Assembly: GCA_020073645.1 (NCBI GenBank)
Contig: JAIQET010000001.1
Location: 62,001 to 126,000 of the forward strand
Direction of reading: 5' to 3'
DNA from: Terriglobia bacterium
Lineage (GTDB): Bacteria; Acidobacteriota; Terriglobia; Terriglobales; Acidobacteriaceae
DNA: 64,000 nt
Position 1 is the first letter of the stretch. Each line of letters starts with the position of its first letter. Position numbers and translations under genes: made by a program. The notes beneath the pieces are model-generated. The model did not search any database. It was not told where the DNA came from and worked only from the letters and a program-made list of their open reading frames with translations. Below are positions 55,698-64,000 of the stretch, one piece after another.

Positions 55698-55785
55698 ACC
55701 ACAGAGGACACGAAGGTGCACGGAGGAATTCGCTCAGGCCGGAGCGGTTCCTTCTTGTTCCTCCGTGTCCGTTGTGGTGATCTGT
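55698..55785. repeat. ACCACAGAGGACACGAAGG...CCTCCGTGTCCGTTGTGGTGATC hairpin element overlapping the plsC-like 3' end
   Basis: Left arm accacagaggacacgaaggtgcacggaggaa, right arm ttcctccgtgtccgttgtggtg; relative of 50979-51114. Confidence 0.72.
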
Positions 55786-56489
55786 TTCCGATATTCTTGC
55801 GGTAATCCGCTGTCCATCACTCGTCTCACCCGTTCCATCAGGCATTCCCGGCTTCCGAAATCTTTCGGTTCAATGGGGTCGTGAAAAATCACTTTGACTG
55901 TCCCCGGCTTGATCGCGAATCGTCTCTTGGGCATCGCGTCGTGCGTGCCGGCAATGGTGATGGGCACGACCGGCACGCTGCACTCCATGGCCAGGTAAAA
56001 CGGCCCTTTCTTGAATGGCAGGAGCTTGCCATCGAAGGAGCGCTTGCCTTCGATGTAGATGGTCATATTGATGCCCTTGCGGATGACCTCTGCTGCCGCC
56101 CTCACCGCGGCGATTCCAGCGTCACGATTGCCGCGATCCACCGGGACCAGCGAGCCCAGCCGCATCACTTTCCCCAACAGGGGGTAGCTGAACAGTTCCT
56201 TCTTGGCCATGACTGAGGTGCGGTGCGGGATCAGCGGGAGCAGCAGCGGCGGATCAATGTTTGACACGTGGTTGGACATGAAGATGTAGCTGCGCGCCGA
56301 ATCCAGTTTCTCCAGCCCGATGGTTTGCACGCGTACGCCCGCGAGCTGCACGCCCGCCGATGCGCCCCACATGCACACCCGGTAAAGGAAGCTGATGTCC
56401 CCGGTGATGAACGTCCAGGGAAAGCAGACCAGTGCCGCCACTGGCAGGGCCACTCCCCAGAACGTCAGCATCACAATGGTGCGGATCAC
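55734..56489 (-). CDS. 1-acyl-sn-glycerol-3-phosphate acyltransferase (PlsC-like)
   Basis: SYIFMSNHVSNIDPPLLL...KKELFSYPLLGKVMRLGSLVPVDRGNRDAGIAAVRAAAEVIRKGINMTIYIEGKRSFDGKLLPFKKGPFYLA. Confidence 0.92.
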   Translation of the reverse strand: MIRTIVMLTFWGVALPVAALVCFPWTFITGDISFLYRVCMWGASAGVQLAGVRVQTIGLEKLDSARSYIFMSNHVSNIDPPLLLPLIPHRTSVMAKKELFSYPLLGKVMRLGSLVPVDRGNRDAGIAAVRAAAEVIRKGINMTIYIEGKRSFDGKLLPFKKGPFYLAMECSVPVVPITIAGTHDAMPKRRFAIKPGTVKVIFHDPIEPKDFGSRECLMERVRRVMDSGLPQEYRKQITTTDTEEQEGTAPA

Positions 56490-58369
56490 GGGCGCGCAGC
56501 TCCTTGCGATTCGCCTCCGAGCCAGGCGTCGCGGTTGGCTTTCTGCTGTGGGGTGATATTGTCCACATCCGCCAGCTCAAACTCAACTTCTTCCCTGCTG
56601 CCCAGCTTCCAATGCAGTTCACGCTGGCCCCGGCGGCCGCGTACCCGAACACGGAGCGTGTCCCCTGGTCGCAGCGGCGCCAACCACCGCTCGAAGTCTG
56701 GACCGGCATTATGGCCGTTGATTTCCACGATGACGTCTTCCACCGCCAGCCCCGCGCGTTCGGCCTCGCTGTTTGGCACAACCCAGGCCACTGTGGGCAC
56801 TGCCCCATGATTGGCGGAGGCGCCAAATCCCAGGTCGGCGACTGGCACTGGCCGCCGCACCAGGCGCAGACCGACACTCTTGAAAACACCGTCCCAGGAA
56901 ATTTCCTCCGTGCCCGCCACGTACTCTTGGAAGAACCAACCCAAGTCGGTATGTCCGACCGCCTCCGCGGCCTGGCGCACTCCCTCGGAGTCGGGAAAGA
57001 ATCGCCCTTGCTGCGCATAGTTCTGGTTCATCCAATGAAACACGTCGCGCAGCGAGGCTGAGCCCTTGCTGGCATCGCGCAGCGCCAAGTCGAGCATCAC
57101 CCCCAGCAGTTCGCCCTTGTTGTAGTAGGAAATGCTGCGCTCGGGCACGCGATAGTACGGATATTTCTCCAGCCACGCATCCAGACTCGATTCCTCTGCC
57201 GATTGCGTCCGGTGAGCCGGACGTCCCTCGAGCGTGGCAATCTGATCTGCCAGGCGCTCCAGGTAACGGCGCTGATCAATCAACCCCGACCGCAGCAGGA
57301 TGTAGTCCTGCACCGTGCTGGTCACGCCCTCACTGAACCAAAGCGCCCGGGTGTAGTTCTCCTTCGTGTAGTCCACCGGCTCGAGCGACTGCGGCCGGAT
57401 GCGCTTCACGTTCCACAGATGGAAGAATTCGTGTGCGTTCACCTCCGGCAGCGCCTCTGGATTGCTGGCGAGGACCTGTGCCTCAACATCGATGGCCGTC
57501 GAATTGGCATGCTCCATGCCTCCGCCTCTCGCACCGTGCGGAAAATGGTACACAAACAGATACGTGCTAAACGGACGATCGTCCATCCAAGTGGTAGCTG
57601 CGCTCACAATCCGACGCACCATGGGCACGATCTTCCGCATGTCGTAGTCGGTGGGATCGGCATCCACCACCACACGGTAGTGCCCGCCGCCTTCGTCGAA
57701 GTCCGCTTCCTGGAAGACGCTGACTTCCACCGGTGCATCCACCAGCCGGTCGTAATTCTCCGCCGCAAAACACGTAGGGGCAGGTGTCCTCACCTGCCCA
57801 GGCGCCGCGAAGTTTGAGGCGACAGCTTCCGGCCCAGCACAAGCCGCGAACGAGGTCGCATACTTCCAGCCGGAGGGAGCGTCTGCAAAACTTACTTGCA
57901 TCGGTGAAGCGCGCGCGTCCACGGGATACATCAGAATCTCTGCCAGATTGAAGAACGCGTGCTGCGGGTTCAACTGCGCGCCATAGGGCCCGGGCAAGTC
58001 GGCCATGATTTCGTACTCAATTTTCGCGCCGTTTTCCGCGCCGCTGATGCGCCAGCGACTCTTGTCCACCTTGAGCACGGTTAGCGGCCGCCCAGAGCTG
58101 CTCTTGGCTCGTACCCAGTTCACGTATTGCGAAAAATCGCGGACTTGATAAAGAGCGTTCCACACCGGCAGTTGCAGTTCGCGCTCCGCTGCACCGGCCG
58201 GGATGTCCATCGTGATGTGAACCAGGTGCGCCGCCGAATCCGCCAGAGAAACTCTGTAGTGAACTGCGGCAGGTTGTAAGGCGTTCTCAGAAATCTGCGC
58301 GTGGGCGCCAACTGCACCGAGCGCAACCAGCATCGCGACCGCAAGGTGGAATCCTTTTCGCTGGATCAC
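56486..58369 (-). CDS. M61-family (glycyl aminopeptidase-like) metallopeptidase with PDZ domain
   Basis: ALPEVNAHEFFHLWNVKRIRPQSLEPVDYTKENYTRALWFSEGVTSTVQDYILLRSG (HExxH-like AHEFFH region); C-terminal PDZ. Confidence 0.9.
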   Translation of the reverse strand: MIQRKGFHLAVAMLVALGAVGAHAQISENALQPAAVHYRVSLADSAAHLVHITMDIPAGAAERELQLPVWNALYQVRDFSQYVNWVRAKSSSGRPLTVLKVDKSRWRISGAENGAKIEYEIMADLPGPYGAQLNPQHAFFNLAEILMYPVDARASPMQVSFADAPSGWKYATSFAACAGPEAVASNFAAPGQVRTPAPTCFAAENYDRLVDAPVEVSVFQEADFDEGGGHYRVVVDADPTDYDMRKIVPMVRRIVSAATTWMDDRPFSTYLFVYHFPHGARGGGMEHANSTAIDVEAQVLASNPEALPEVNAHEFFHLWNVKRIRPQSLEPVDYTKENYTRALWFSEGVTSTVQDYILLRSGLIDQRRYLERLADQIATLEGRPAHRTQSAEESSLDAWLEKYPYYRVPERSISYYNKGELLGVMLDLALRDASKGSASLRDVFHWMNQNYAQQGRFFPDSEGVRQAAEAVGHTDLGWFFQEYVAGTEEISWDGVFKSVGLRLVRRPVPVADLGFGASANHGAVPTVAWVVPNSEAERAGLAVEDVIVEINGHNAGPDFERWLAPLRPGDTLRVRVRGRRGQRELHWKLGSREEVEFELADVDNITPQQKANRDAWLGGESQGAARP

Positions 58370-59814
58370 GCTTGGGCGGGCGCCTCCGCCGGATGGTTGC
58401 TGCTGCCGGCGAGCGATTGCAGGCGTTGCGGCAGCTTTTCGTAGATTCCCCCGAAGCCGCCGTTCGACAGAATCGCCACCACATCGCCCGGGCGCATTTC
58501 GGGCGCTACAAGTTGCACGATGCCATCCACCTCGGGGACGATACGTGCCCGCCGCCCGTGCTTCTGCACCTGCGCCGCCATCGCCGCCAGGTCCAGCCGC
58601 TCCGCTGGCGGAATCGCATCCGACTTGAACACATTCGCAACCACTACTTCATCGGCCAGCGACAGGCTCTGCGCCAACTCATTTTGCAGCACATTGCGGC
58701 GCAGCGTGTTCGAGCGTGGCTCCAGAATCGCCCAAATCCGCGCCCCCGGGAAACGCGAACGCAACGCGGTCAGCGTGCCAGCAATTGCGGTGGGATGATG
58801 CGCGAAGTCATCAATGATCGTGATCCCATTTACCTGCGCCCGCACTTCCAGGCGCCGCTTAACGCTCTTGAAGGTCTTTAGCGCGGCGGCAATTTCTTCT
58901 TTCGAGATTTCGTAATGGGCCGCGATTGCCGCCGCTGCCGTCGCGTTCCACACGTTGTACTCGCCCCCGAGCGCAAACTCGAAGTCAGCCCATGGCTCGC
59001 CCATCCGTAGCACCGTCCACGTCGTGCGTGCCGGCTCCAGGCGCACGTTCGCCACCCGCCATTCTGACTTTGCCGCCGCCCCGTACCGTTCCACCGGGCA
59101 GAACGCCCGCGCCAGGCAACGCTCCAAGCTCTCGCCCGTGTCAAAAGCCGCAATCCGCCCACGCTGAGGAACCAGGTTCACCAGCCGCTTAAATGCGGTC
59201 TCCACCGCCTCCAGATCCTTGTAGATGTCCGCGTGGTCGAACTCCACCGAGGTCAGAATGGCGGCGTCCGGAAAGTAATGGAGGAACTTCGGCCCTTTGT
59301 CGAAGAACGCCGTGTCGTACTCGTCCCCTTCCAGGATGAAATGTTTTCCCTGCCCCAGGCGAAAACTGCTGCCGAAATTTTCCGCGATCCCGCCAATCAA
59401 GAACGAAGGCTGTTGCCCAGCAGTATGAAAGATCCACGCCAGCATCGAAGTCGTGGTCGTCTTACCGTGGGTTCCCGCCACCACCAGCACTTCTTTGCCG
59501 CGGAGGAATTCGTCGTGCAGGATCTGCGGGAGCGAGCAAAACGGAATCCGCTGGTCGAGGACGCACTCCAGTTCCACGTTGCCGCGCGAGATGGCATTCC
59601 CCACCACCACCAGGTCGGGACGGGGGTTCAGATTCTTGGCATCGAAGGGCTGCGCAACCGGAATACCCAGCGACAGCAGGAACTCCGACATGGGCGGGTA
59701 CGCCGCGGCATCCGATCCCGTGACACGAAAGCCGCGCTGCTGCAACATCCCTGCCAGGGATGCCATGGCGGTGCCGCAAATCCCGATCAGGTGAATGTGT
59801 TTCTTGTCGCTCAT
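58366..59814 (-). CDS. mpl: UDP-N-acetylmuramate:L-alanyl-gamma-D-glutamyl-meso-diaminopimelate ligase
   Basis: HIHLIGICGTAMASLAGMLQQRGFRVTGSDAAAYPPMSEFL...VLVVAGTHGKTTTTSMLAWIFHTAGQQPSFLIGGIAENFGSSFRLG. Confidence 0.95.
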   Translation of the reverse strand: MSDKKHIHLIGICGTAMASLAGMLQQRGFRVTGSDAAAYPPMSEFLLSLGIPVAQPFDAKNLNPRPDLVVVGNAISRGNVELECVLDQRIPFCSLPQILHDEFLRGKEVLVVAGTHGKTTTTSMLAWIFHTAGQQPSFLIGGIAENFGSSFRLGQGKHFILEGDEYDTAFFDKGPKFLHYFPDAAILTSVEFDHADIYKDLEAVETAFKRLVNLVPQRGRIAAFDTGESLERCLARAFCPVERYGAAAKSEWRVANVRLEPARTTWTVLRMGEPWADFEFALGGEYNVWNATAAAAIAAHYEISKEEIAAALKTFKSVKRRLEVRAQVNGITIIDDFAHHPTAIAGTLTALRSRFPGARIWAILEPRSNTLRRNVLQNELAQSLSLADEVVVANVFKSDAIPPAERLDLAAMAAQVQKHGRRARIVPEVDGIVQLVAPEMRPGDVVAILSNGGFGGIYEKLPQRLQSLAGSSNHPAEAPAQA

Positions 59815-59947
59815 TTCTTCGACATCCGAGAAGCCGCAGAGAGAAGCAAAACAGGCACCTCAGCGGCTGAAAGCCGTACTTGATTTCAACGCAATTATCG
59901 CAGCGCTGAAGCGCTGCGCCACCCAAAATCAGAGCTCTTCGGACAAC

Positions 59948-60922
59948 CTATGGAGTTCTCGGGGCAGCCTGTGTGGTTGCCGCTTCCAGAATCTTCAGGC
60001 TCATTTCCTTGCTGCCCACACCTAGGGCGGCGCGCACTCCCAGCGGCAGAGTGATATTGCGCCGCGAAACGTGTCCCGAGCGCAGCCCATAAGCCACCGG
60101 GACTCCCAGGTCGCCGACCACGCGCATTACTACTTCTTCCAGCGTGTACCCCTGACCCTTCGTCTGCACGCAGTCCAGCATCTCGCCAAAGATGATCCCC
60201 TTCACCCCTGCCAGTTTCCCCGCCAGCTTCAATTGCATGAGCATGCGGTCAATCTGGTATGGCTTGGCCCCGACGTCTTCCAGGAACAGAATCGTGCCCG
60301 CGGTACGAATGTCATGCGGCGTGCCCAACGATGCCACCAGCATGGACAGGCACCCGCCATACAGGTTCCCTTCCGCATGGCCTTCCACCAGCGGCTTCAC
60401 GCCCGAGTCCGGACCCAAGTCGATCGCCCACTCCGTGAGCCCCGTCAGCGCGGCTTCCCAGGAGGCGAGTTCCACTCCGTCGGGGTGGGCAAAATCTTTG
60501 GTGACCATCGGGCCGTGGAAGGTCACGAATCCCGCCGAGTCCAGAAAGCAGGTCAGCAGTGTGGTGATGTCGCTGTAGCCGACAAAAATCTTCGGGTGCA
60601 TCACGATCTTCTGCGGATCCAGCTTCCCCAGAAGATAATTCGCCCCGTACCCGCCGCGCGCACACACGATCGCCCGCACTTCCTCGCGCACGAACATCTC
60701 TTCCAGTTCCCGCGCCCGGCGCTCCACCGATCCGGCAAAGTAGAGGTCTTGCTCCAAAATCGAGTCGAAATAGAACGGCTTGTATCCCAACTGTTGTAAC
60801 CCCTCGCAGCCCGCCTCCAGCAGATGCCGCTGGATGTTGCTCGCCGGAGCCACAATACCCACTGTGTCGCCCACTTGCAGCGCCAGCGGCTTGACCCGCG
60901 AGATCGGTGCCGTGTTCTGCAT
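59948..60922 (-). CDS. LD-carboxypeptidase (S66 family)
   Basis: LALQVGDTVGIVAPASNIQRHLLEAGCEGLQQLGY...VRAIVCARGGYGANYLLGKLDPQKIVMHPKIFVGYSDITTLL. Confidence 0.92.
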   Translation of the reverse strand: MQNTAPISRVKPLALQVGDTVGIVAPASNIQRHLLEAGCEGLQQLGYKPFYFDSILEQDLYFAGSVERRARELEEMFVREEVRAIVCARGGYGANYLLGKLDPQKIVMHPKIFVGYSDITTLLTCFLDSAGFVTFHGPMVTKDFAHPDGVELASWEAALTGLTEWAIDLGPDSGVKPLVEGHAEGNLYGGCLSMLVASLGTPHDIRTAGTILFLEDVGAKPYQIDRMLMQLKLAGKLAGVKGIIFGEMLDCVQTKGQGYTLEEVVMRVVGDLGVPVAYGLRSGHVSRRNITLPLGVRAALGVGSKEMSLKILEAATTQAAPRTP

Positions 60923-60933
60923 GGAGTCCAATG

Positions 60934-61728
60934 TTAAACGAAAAACTCTCCCCGGCAGATAAGTTGCGCCGGACCGCGCAGAAAGATCTGCTCCTCCCAA
61001 CGCACCGTCTGCACGCCCCCCGGTGTCGCCACCCGCACCGGAGACTCGGCACGTTGCACGCTGATCGCGGCCACCGTCGCGGCGCACGACCCGGTTCCCG
61101 AGGATTGCGTTTCTCCCACCCCGCGCTCGAAAAACCGCGCCTCAATCTCCTGCGCGTTCTTCACCTTTACCAGTTCCACATTAATGCCGTGCTTGAAGTC
61201 GTGGTGCCGTCCGATCTCGGCCGCCTCCCCTTGCCATCCCGGACCAAATTCGTCCACAAAGACAACGTAATGAGGATTGCCCATGGACACCGGGATGCCG
61301 CACACCTCGCGGAAGGCCAGCTTGATCGGGAATTCGTCTCCCACCTGTGGCTCTCCCATGGCGATTTCGAACTCGTACTGGGCGCCACTGCACGCCGTGA
61401 GCACGCAAGTCTTTACCCCCGCCCCGGTTCGCACCGACAGCTTCTCTTTGGGCTGCTCCGCGCACAAATAGGCGGCCACGCAACGGGTGCCATTGCCCGA
61501 GATTTCCGCCTCCGAACCGTCGGCGTTGAACAGCCGTGCCCGCACGTCGGCATCCGTCGCCGGAAACAGCCACTCCACCCCGTCCGCCCCTACCCCTTGG
61601 TGTCGGTCGCAGATGCGCCGGCTGAAGGCGGAGAGGTCCGCTGGGGCATGCATGCCATCAATGATCAGGAAATCGTTGCCGCAGGCGCTGGCCTTGACGA
61701 AAGGAATCGCGGTGCCAGGCGGGTTCAT
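60934..61728 (-). CDS. dapF: Diaminopimelate epimerase
   Basis: IPFVKASACGNDFLIIDGM...DADVRARLFNADGSEAEISGNGTRCVAAYL...VSMGNPHYVVFVD...GVGETQSSGTGSCAATVAAI. Confidence 0.93.
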   Translation of the reverse strand: MNPPGTAIPFVKASACGNDFLIIDGMHAPADLSAFSRRICDRHQGVGADGVEWLFPATDADVRARLFNADGSEAEISGNGTRCVAAYLCAEQPKEKLSVRTGAGVKTCVLTACSGAQYEFEIAMGEPQVGDEFPIKLAFREVCGIPVSMGNPHYVVFVDEFGPGWQGEAAEIGRHHDFKHGINVELVKVKNAQEIEARFFERGVGETQSSGTGSCAATVAAISVQRAESPVRVATPGGVQTVRWEEQIFLRGPAQLICRGEFFV

Positions 61729-62432
61729 TCGCGCTCGGTGCTGCCCAGAGAGTTTATGCTTGAGAAGACGGTGGACTCGTGCAGGCCTAGAGTGAGAGCC
61801 TCGTGCTCGGTACGAACGCAGTCCACGCCGAACACCACCCGTGAAAGTCCGTCCATGGAGACGGCCCGAACATCCTGAAGGCCCAGCCTTTCCTCGTCCA
61901 GGATGCGGTTCAGTTCACTCAGCATCGCCTCGGTGTTCTTGCCCATCACCTCGAAGGAATACCGCATGGACTTCAGGGCGAACTGCCGTTCCAGTTTGCC
62001 CAGCACTGCCAGCGCAACCAGAATGACCCCGGTGGCAAACACCGCAGTGATGTAGAGCCCGCCGCCGGCCGCCATCCCCACCGACGCCACTACAAACAGC
62101 GTGGCAGCGGTGGTAAGACCGGTCACCGAGCCGCGCGAATGCAGAATCGAGCCCGCACCGATGAAACCGATGCCGGGGATGATCTGCGCTGCTACGCGGG
62201 TGTGGTCTCCGCCAAAACTTGACGCCAGCTCGTCTCCCAGGACGGTGAACATGGCCGCTCCGAAGCAGATGAACATGTTGGTGCGCAAGCCCGCGGGCTT
62301 GTGCCGCAGTTCCCGCTCCAAGCCGATGATTCCGCCCAGAATCGCTGCCACCAGCAAACGAAACAGGGTTGAGGACAGGACCACGCCCATTTCGTTGCGG
62401 AGCAGATCCATGCTGTGCTGCAGCGTTTGCAT
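61725..62432 (-). CDS. MgtC/SapB family protein
   Basis: LFRLLVAAILGGIIGLERELRHKPAGLRTNMFICFGAAMFTVLGDELASSFGGDHTRVAAQIIPGIGFIGAGSILHSRGSVTGLTTAATLFVVASVGMAAGGG. Confidence 0.93.
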   Translation of the reverse strand: MQTLQHSMDLLRNEMGVVLSSTLFRLLVAAILGGIIGLERELRHKPAGLRTNMFICFGAAMFTVLGDELASSFGGDHTRVAAQIIPGIGFIGAGSILHSRGSVTGLTTAATLFVVASVGMAAGGGLYITAVFATGVILVALAVLGKLERQFALKSMRYSFEVMGKNTEAMLSELNRILDEERLGLQDVRAVSMDGLSRVVFGVDCVRTEHEALTLGLHESTVFSSINSLGSTERE

Positions 62433-62521
62433 AGCTTTTGCGGGAATCGCGAGTGAGTGAATTTTATCACCGGAAAACGCTCCTTCCGGCGACTTCCAGT
62501 GGCGCAAGTTAACGCGTCTGA

Positions 62522-64000
62522 TTACCGTGCGGGCGGATGGGTCTGGTAGATGGTGGCTGCCGGCTGGCCATTCACGTGGATCTCGGCAATCGGAAAAAGA
62601 GACTGGCTTCGCATTGCCGCCGCCACCGGGTCCCCTTCCACCGCAATCACGAAGTCCGCATTTTGCGCGGGATTCGCCAGGGCCCTCTCCCACTCCCCTT
62701 GCGGGTCCGACGGCTGCTTCCAAGTGCGGTGGTTGCCTTCCTGGATGACGCGGCGCAAAGGGATTCCGGCCTGCTGCAATGCCCCGGGATGGTCACCCAG
62801 GTACATCAGCAGGGTGGAATCGGGAGGGAGTTTTTTCAGGTTACTCGACAACTCACGTTCTAATGCCAGACGCGTCCGCGAGTTGACCCAGGCTTCGCGA
62901 AAGCTGATGGGCTGCGCACGCCACACCGATGCATAGCTCCCCGCGACCACCAACAGCATCGCTGCCAACACCGCCGTTCGCCCGGCCAAATTGCGCAACC
63001 AGCGGCTGCCGAAATAAATCGCCAGTGCGCCAAAGACCGCGAACACCGGCAGCAGTTCCAATCCGTAGCGCACGTTGTAGTAGGAGAACGGCCACCATAC
63101 TGGAAGATAAATCGGCACCCCGCTGTACGCTACCGAAAGCATGTAGAACGGCAGCGGCACCAAGAGCAACAGAAAGGGCCTCAACCGGAGGAAGCCCAGG
63201 CTCATCACCGCCCCCACCAGCAACGCCACGAGCCACACCTTCTGCCAGCTCCCCTCGGCCAGGTTCAACTCCGCCGACTTCAGAAAATAGCTCGCTGCTG
63301 TGGTCAAATCGTTTGCTCCGGGATGCGGCGCAACCCCTGCCCGGGAAGCCTTCTGCTCAATGGCGCGCGCTGAATAGGGACCGTTGGCGAATTCCAGCGG
63401 ATTGCGGTAGATGATCGCGTTGTAACCCAGCCACAGCACCGGAGGTGTCATCGCCAGTAAGACAAATATTCCTAACCCGCGACGAAGGCGTCCTCCGCTG
63501 TGCTCGGCTGGCAAAGCGATCGGTGCGGCCACAGCACACATCGCCACTGCCAGAAACCATCCGTCGTAACGCGTCCAGCAGGCCGCGAACAAGCAGAGAC
63601 CGCACTTTGCCAAGGCGGAGGAAGCCAACCGCGGATCGTCGTCTGCCGCTTGTTCAACGAACTCGCTGAAGTACACCACCGCCCAGATGAACGCTGCCAG
63701 ATACAGCGGTTCGGTCATGGCCGTGGTCTGGAGATAAATGAGATTAGGGTTCGCTCCGTAGATGATCGCTGCGATCCAGGCCGCGATTCGTACCGTGGCG
63801 TCTGGTTCGGAGTGAAAGCTCAGAGCACTGCGCACCAGGCGAAAAATCCCGGCCACGCCTGCAACATAGGCAACCAGCGACGGGACCGATCCGCCCACTC
63901 CCGTTCTCCACATCCAGTCAGAGAGCAAGAAAGGCAGCATCAACAGGTGCGGCAGAGGCAGCCACACCGTACCCAGTTGCAGCAAGCCGGGTGTGCGCGA
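62522..64000 (-). CDS. Membrane glycosyltransferase (GT39-like), probably 5'-truncated by the right window edge
   Basis: LGTVWLPLPHLLMLPFLLSDWMWRTGVGGSVPSLVAYVAGVAGIFRLVR; the reading frame stays open to the window end, so the listed Met at 63985 is unlikely to be the true start. Confidence 0.75.
   Translation of the reverse strand, partial: SRTPGLLQLGTVWLPLPHLLMLPFLLSDWMWRTGVGGSVPSLVAYVAGVAGIFRLVRSALSFHSEPDATVRIAAWIAAIIYGANPNLIYLQTTAMTEPLYLAAFIWAVVYFSEFVEQAADDDPRLASSALAKCGLCLFAACWTRYDGWFLAVAMCAVAAPIALPAEHSGGRLRRGLGIFVLLAMTPPVLWLGYNAIIYRNPLEFANGPYSARAIEQKASRAGVAPHPGANDLTTAASYFLKSAELNLAEGSWQKVWLVALLVGAVMSLGFLRLRPFLLLLVPLPFYMLSVAYSGVPIYLPVWWPFSYYNVRYGLELLPVFAVFGALAIYFGSRWLRNLAGRTAVLAAMLLVVAGSYASVWRAQPISFREAWVNSRTRLALERELSSNLKKLPPDSTLLMYLGDHPGALQQAGIPLRRVIQEGNHRTWKQPSDPQGEWERALANPAQNADFVIAVEGDPVAAAMRSQSLFPIAEIHVNGQPAATIYQTHPPAR

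Overview
Accessory-poor chromosomal window that looks like Acidobacteriota (inference from gene content and protein style; no rRNA or other marker was checked). The main blocks are: (i) a partial PRC/MgtE-N gene; (ii) a disrupted glyoxal-oxidase-like gene and a large FG-GAP/VCBS repeat protein; (iii) an RsbW-like kinase / STAS pair; (iv) an AhpD/CMD-family gene split in the ORF track by an in-frame UGA exactly at the second Cys of the CxxC motif, followed by a perfect 7-bp hairpin, which I read as a selenoprotein with a bSECIS; (v) a hopanoid locus (hpnJ, hpnE, hpnD, hpnC, two Zn-dehydrogenases, hpnG, hpnA, hpnH, shc, ispH and two small unknown genes); (vi) three toxin-antitoxin-like loci with palindromic operators; (vii) a complete Tol-Pal operon; (viii) korAB, accA, dnaE; and (ix) an envelope/peptidoglycan block (lpxD, plsC, M61 peptidase, mpl, LD-carboxypeptidase, dapF). 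A second theme is several families of short palindromic repeats that sit at gene edges. At least one lies in frame inside a coding sequence (hpnE) and another encodes a protein C-terminus (plsC-like). Many long ORFs in the supplied track are antisense shadows of real genes and were not called. All family names are by eye; no database search was run.
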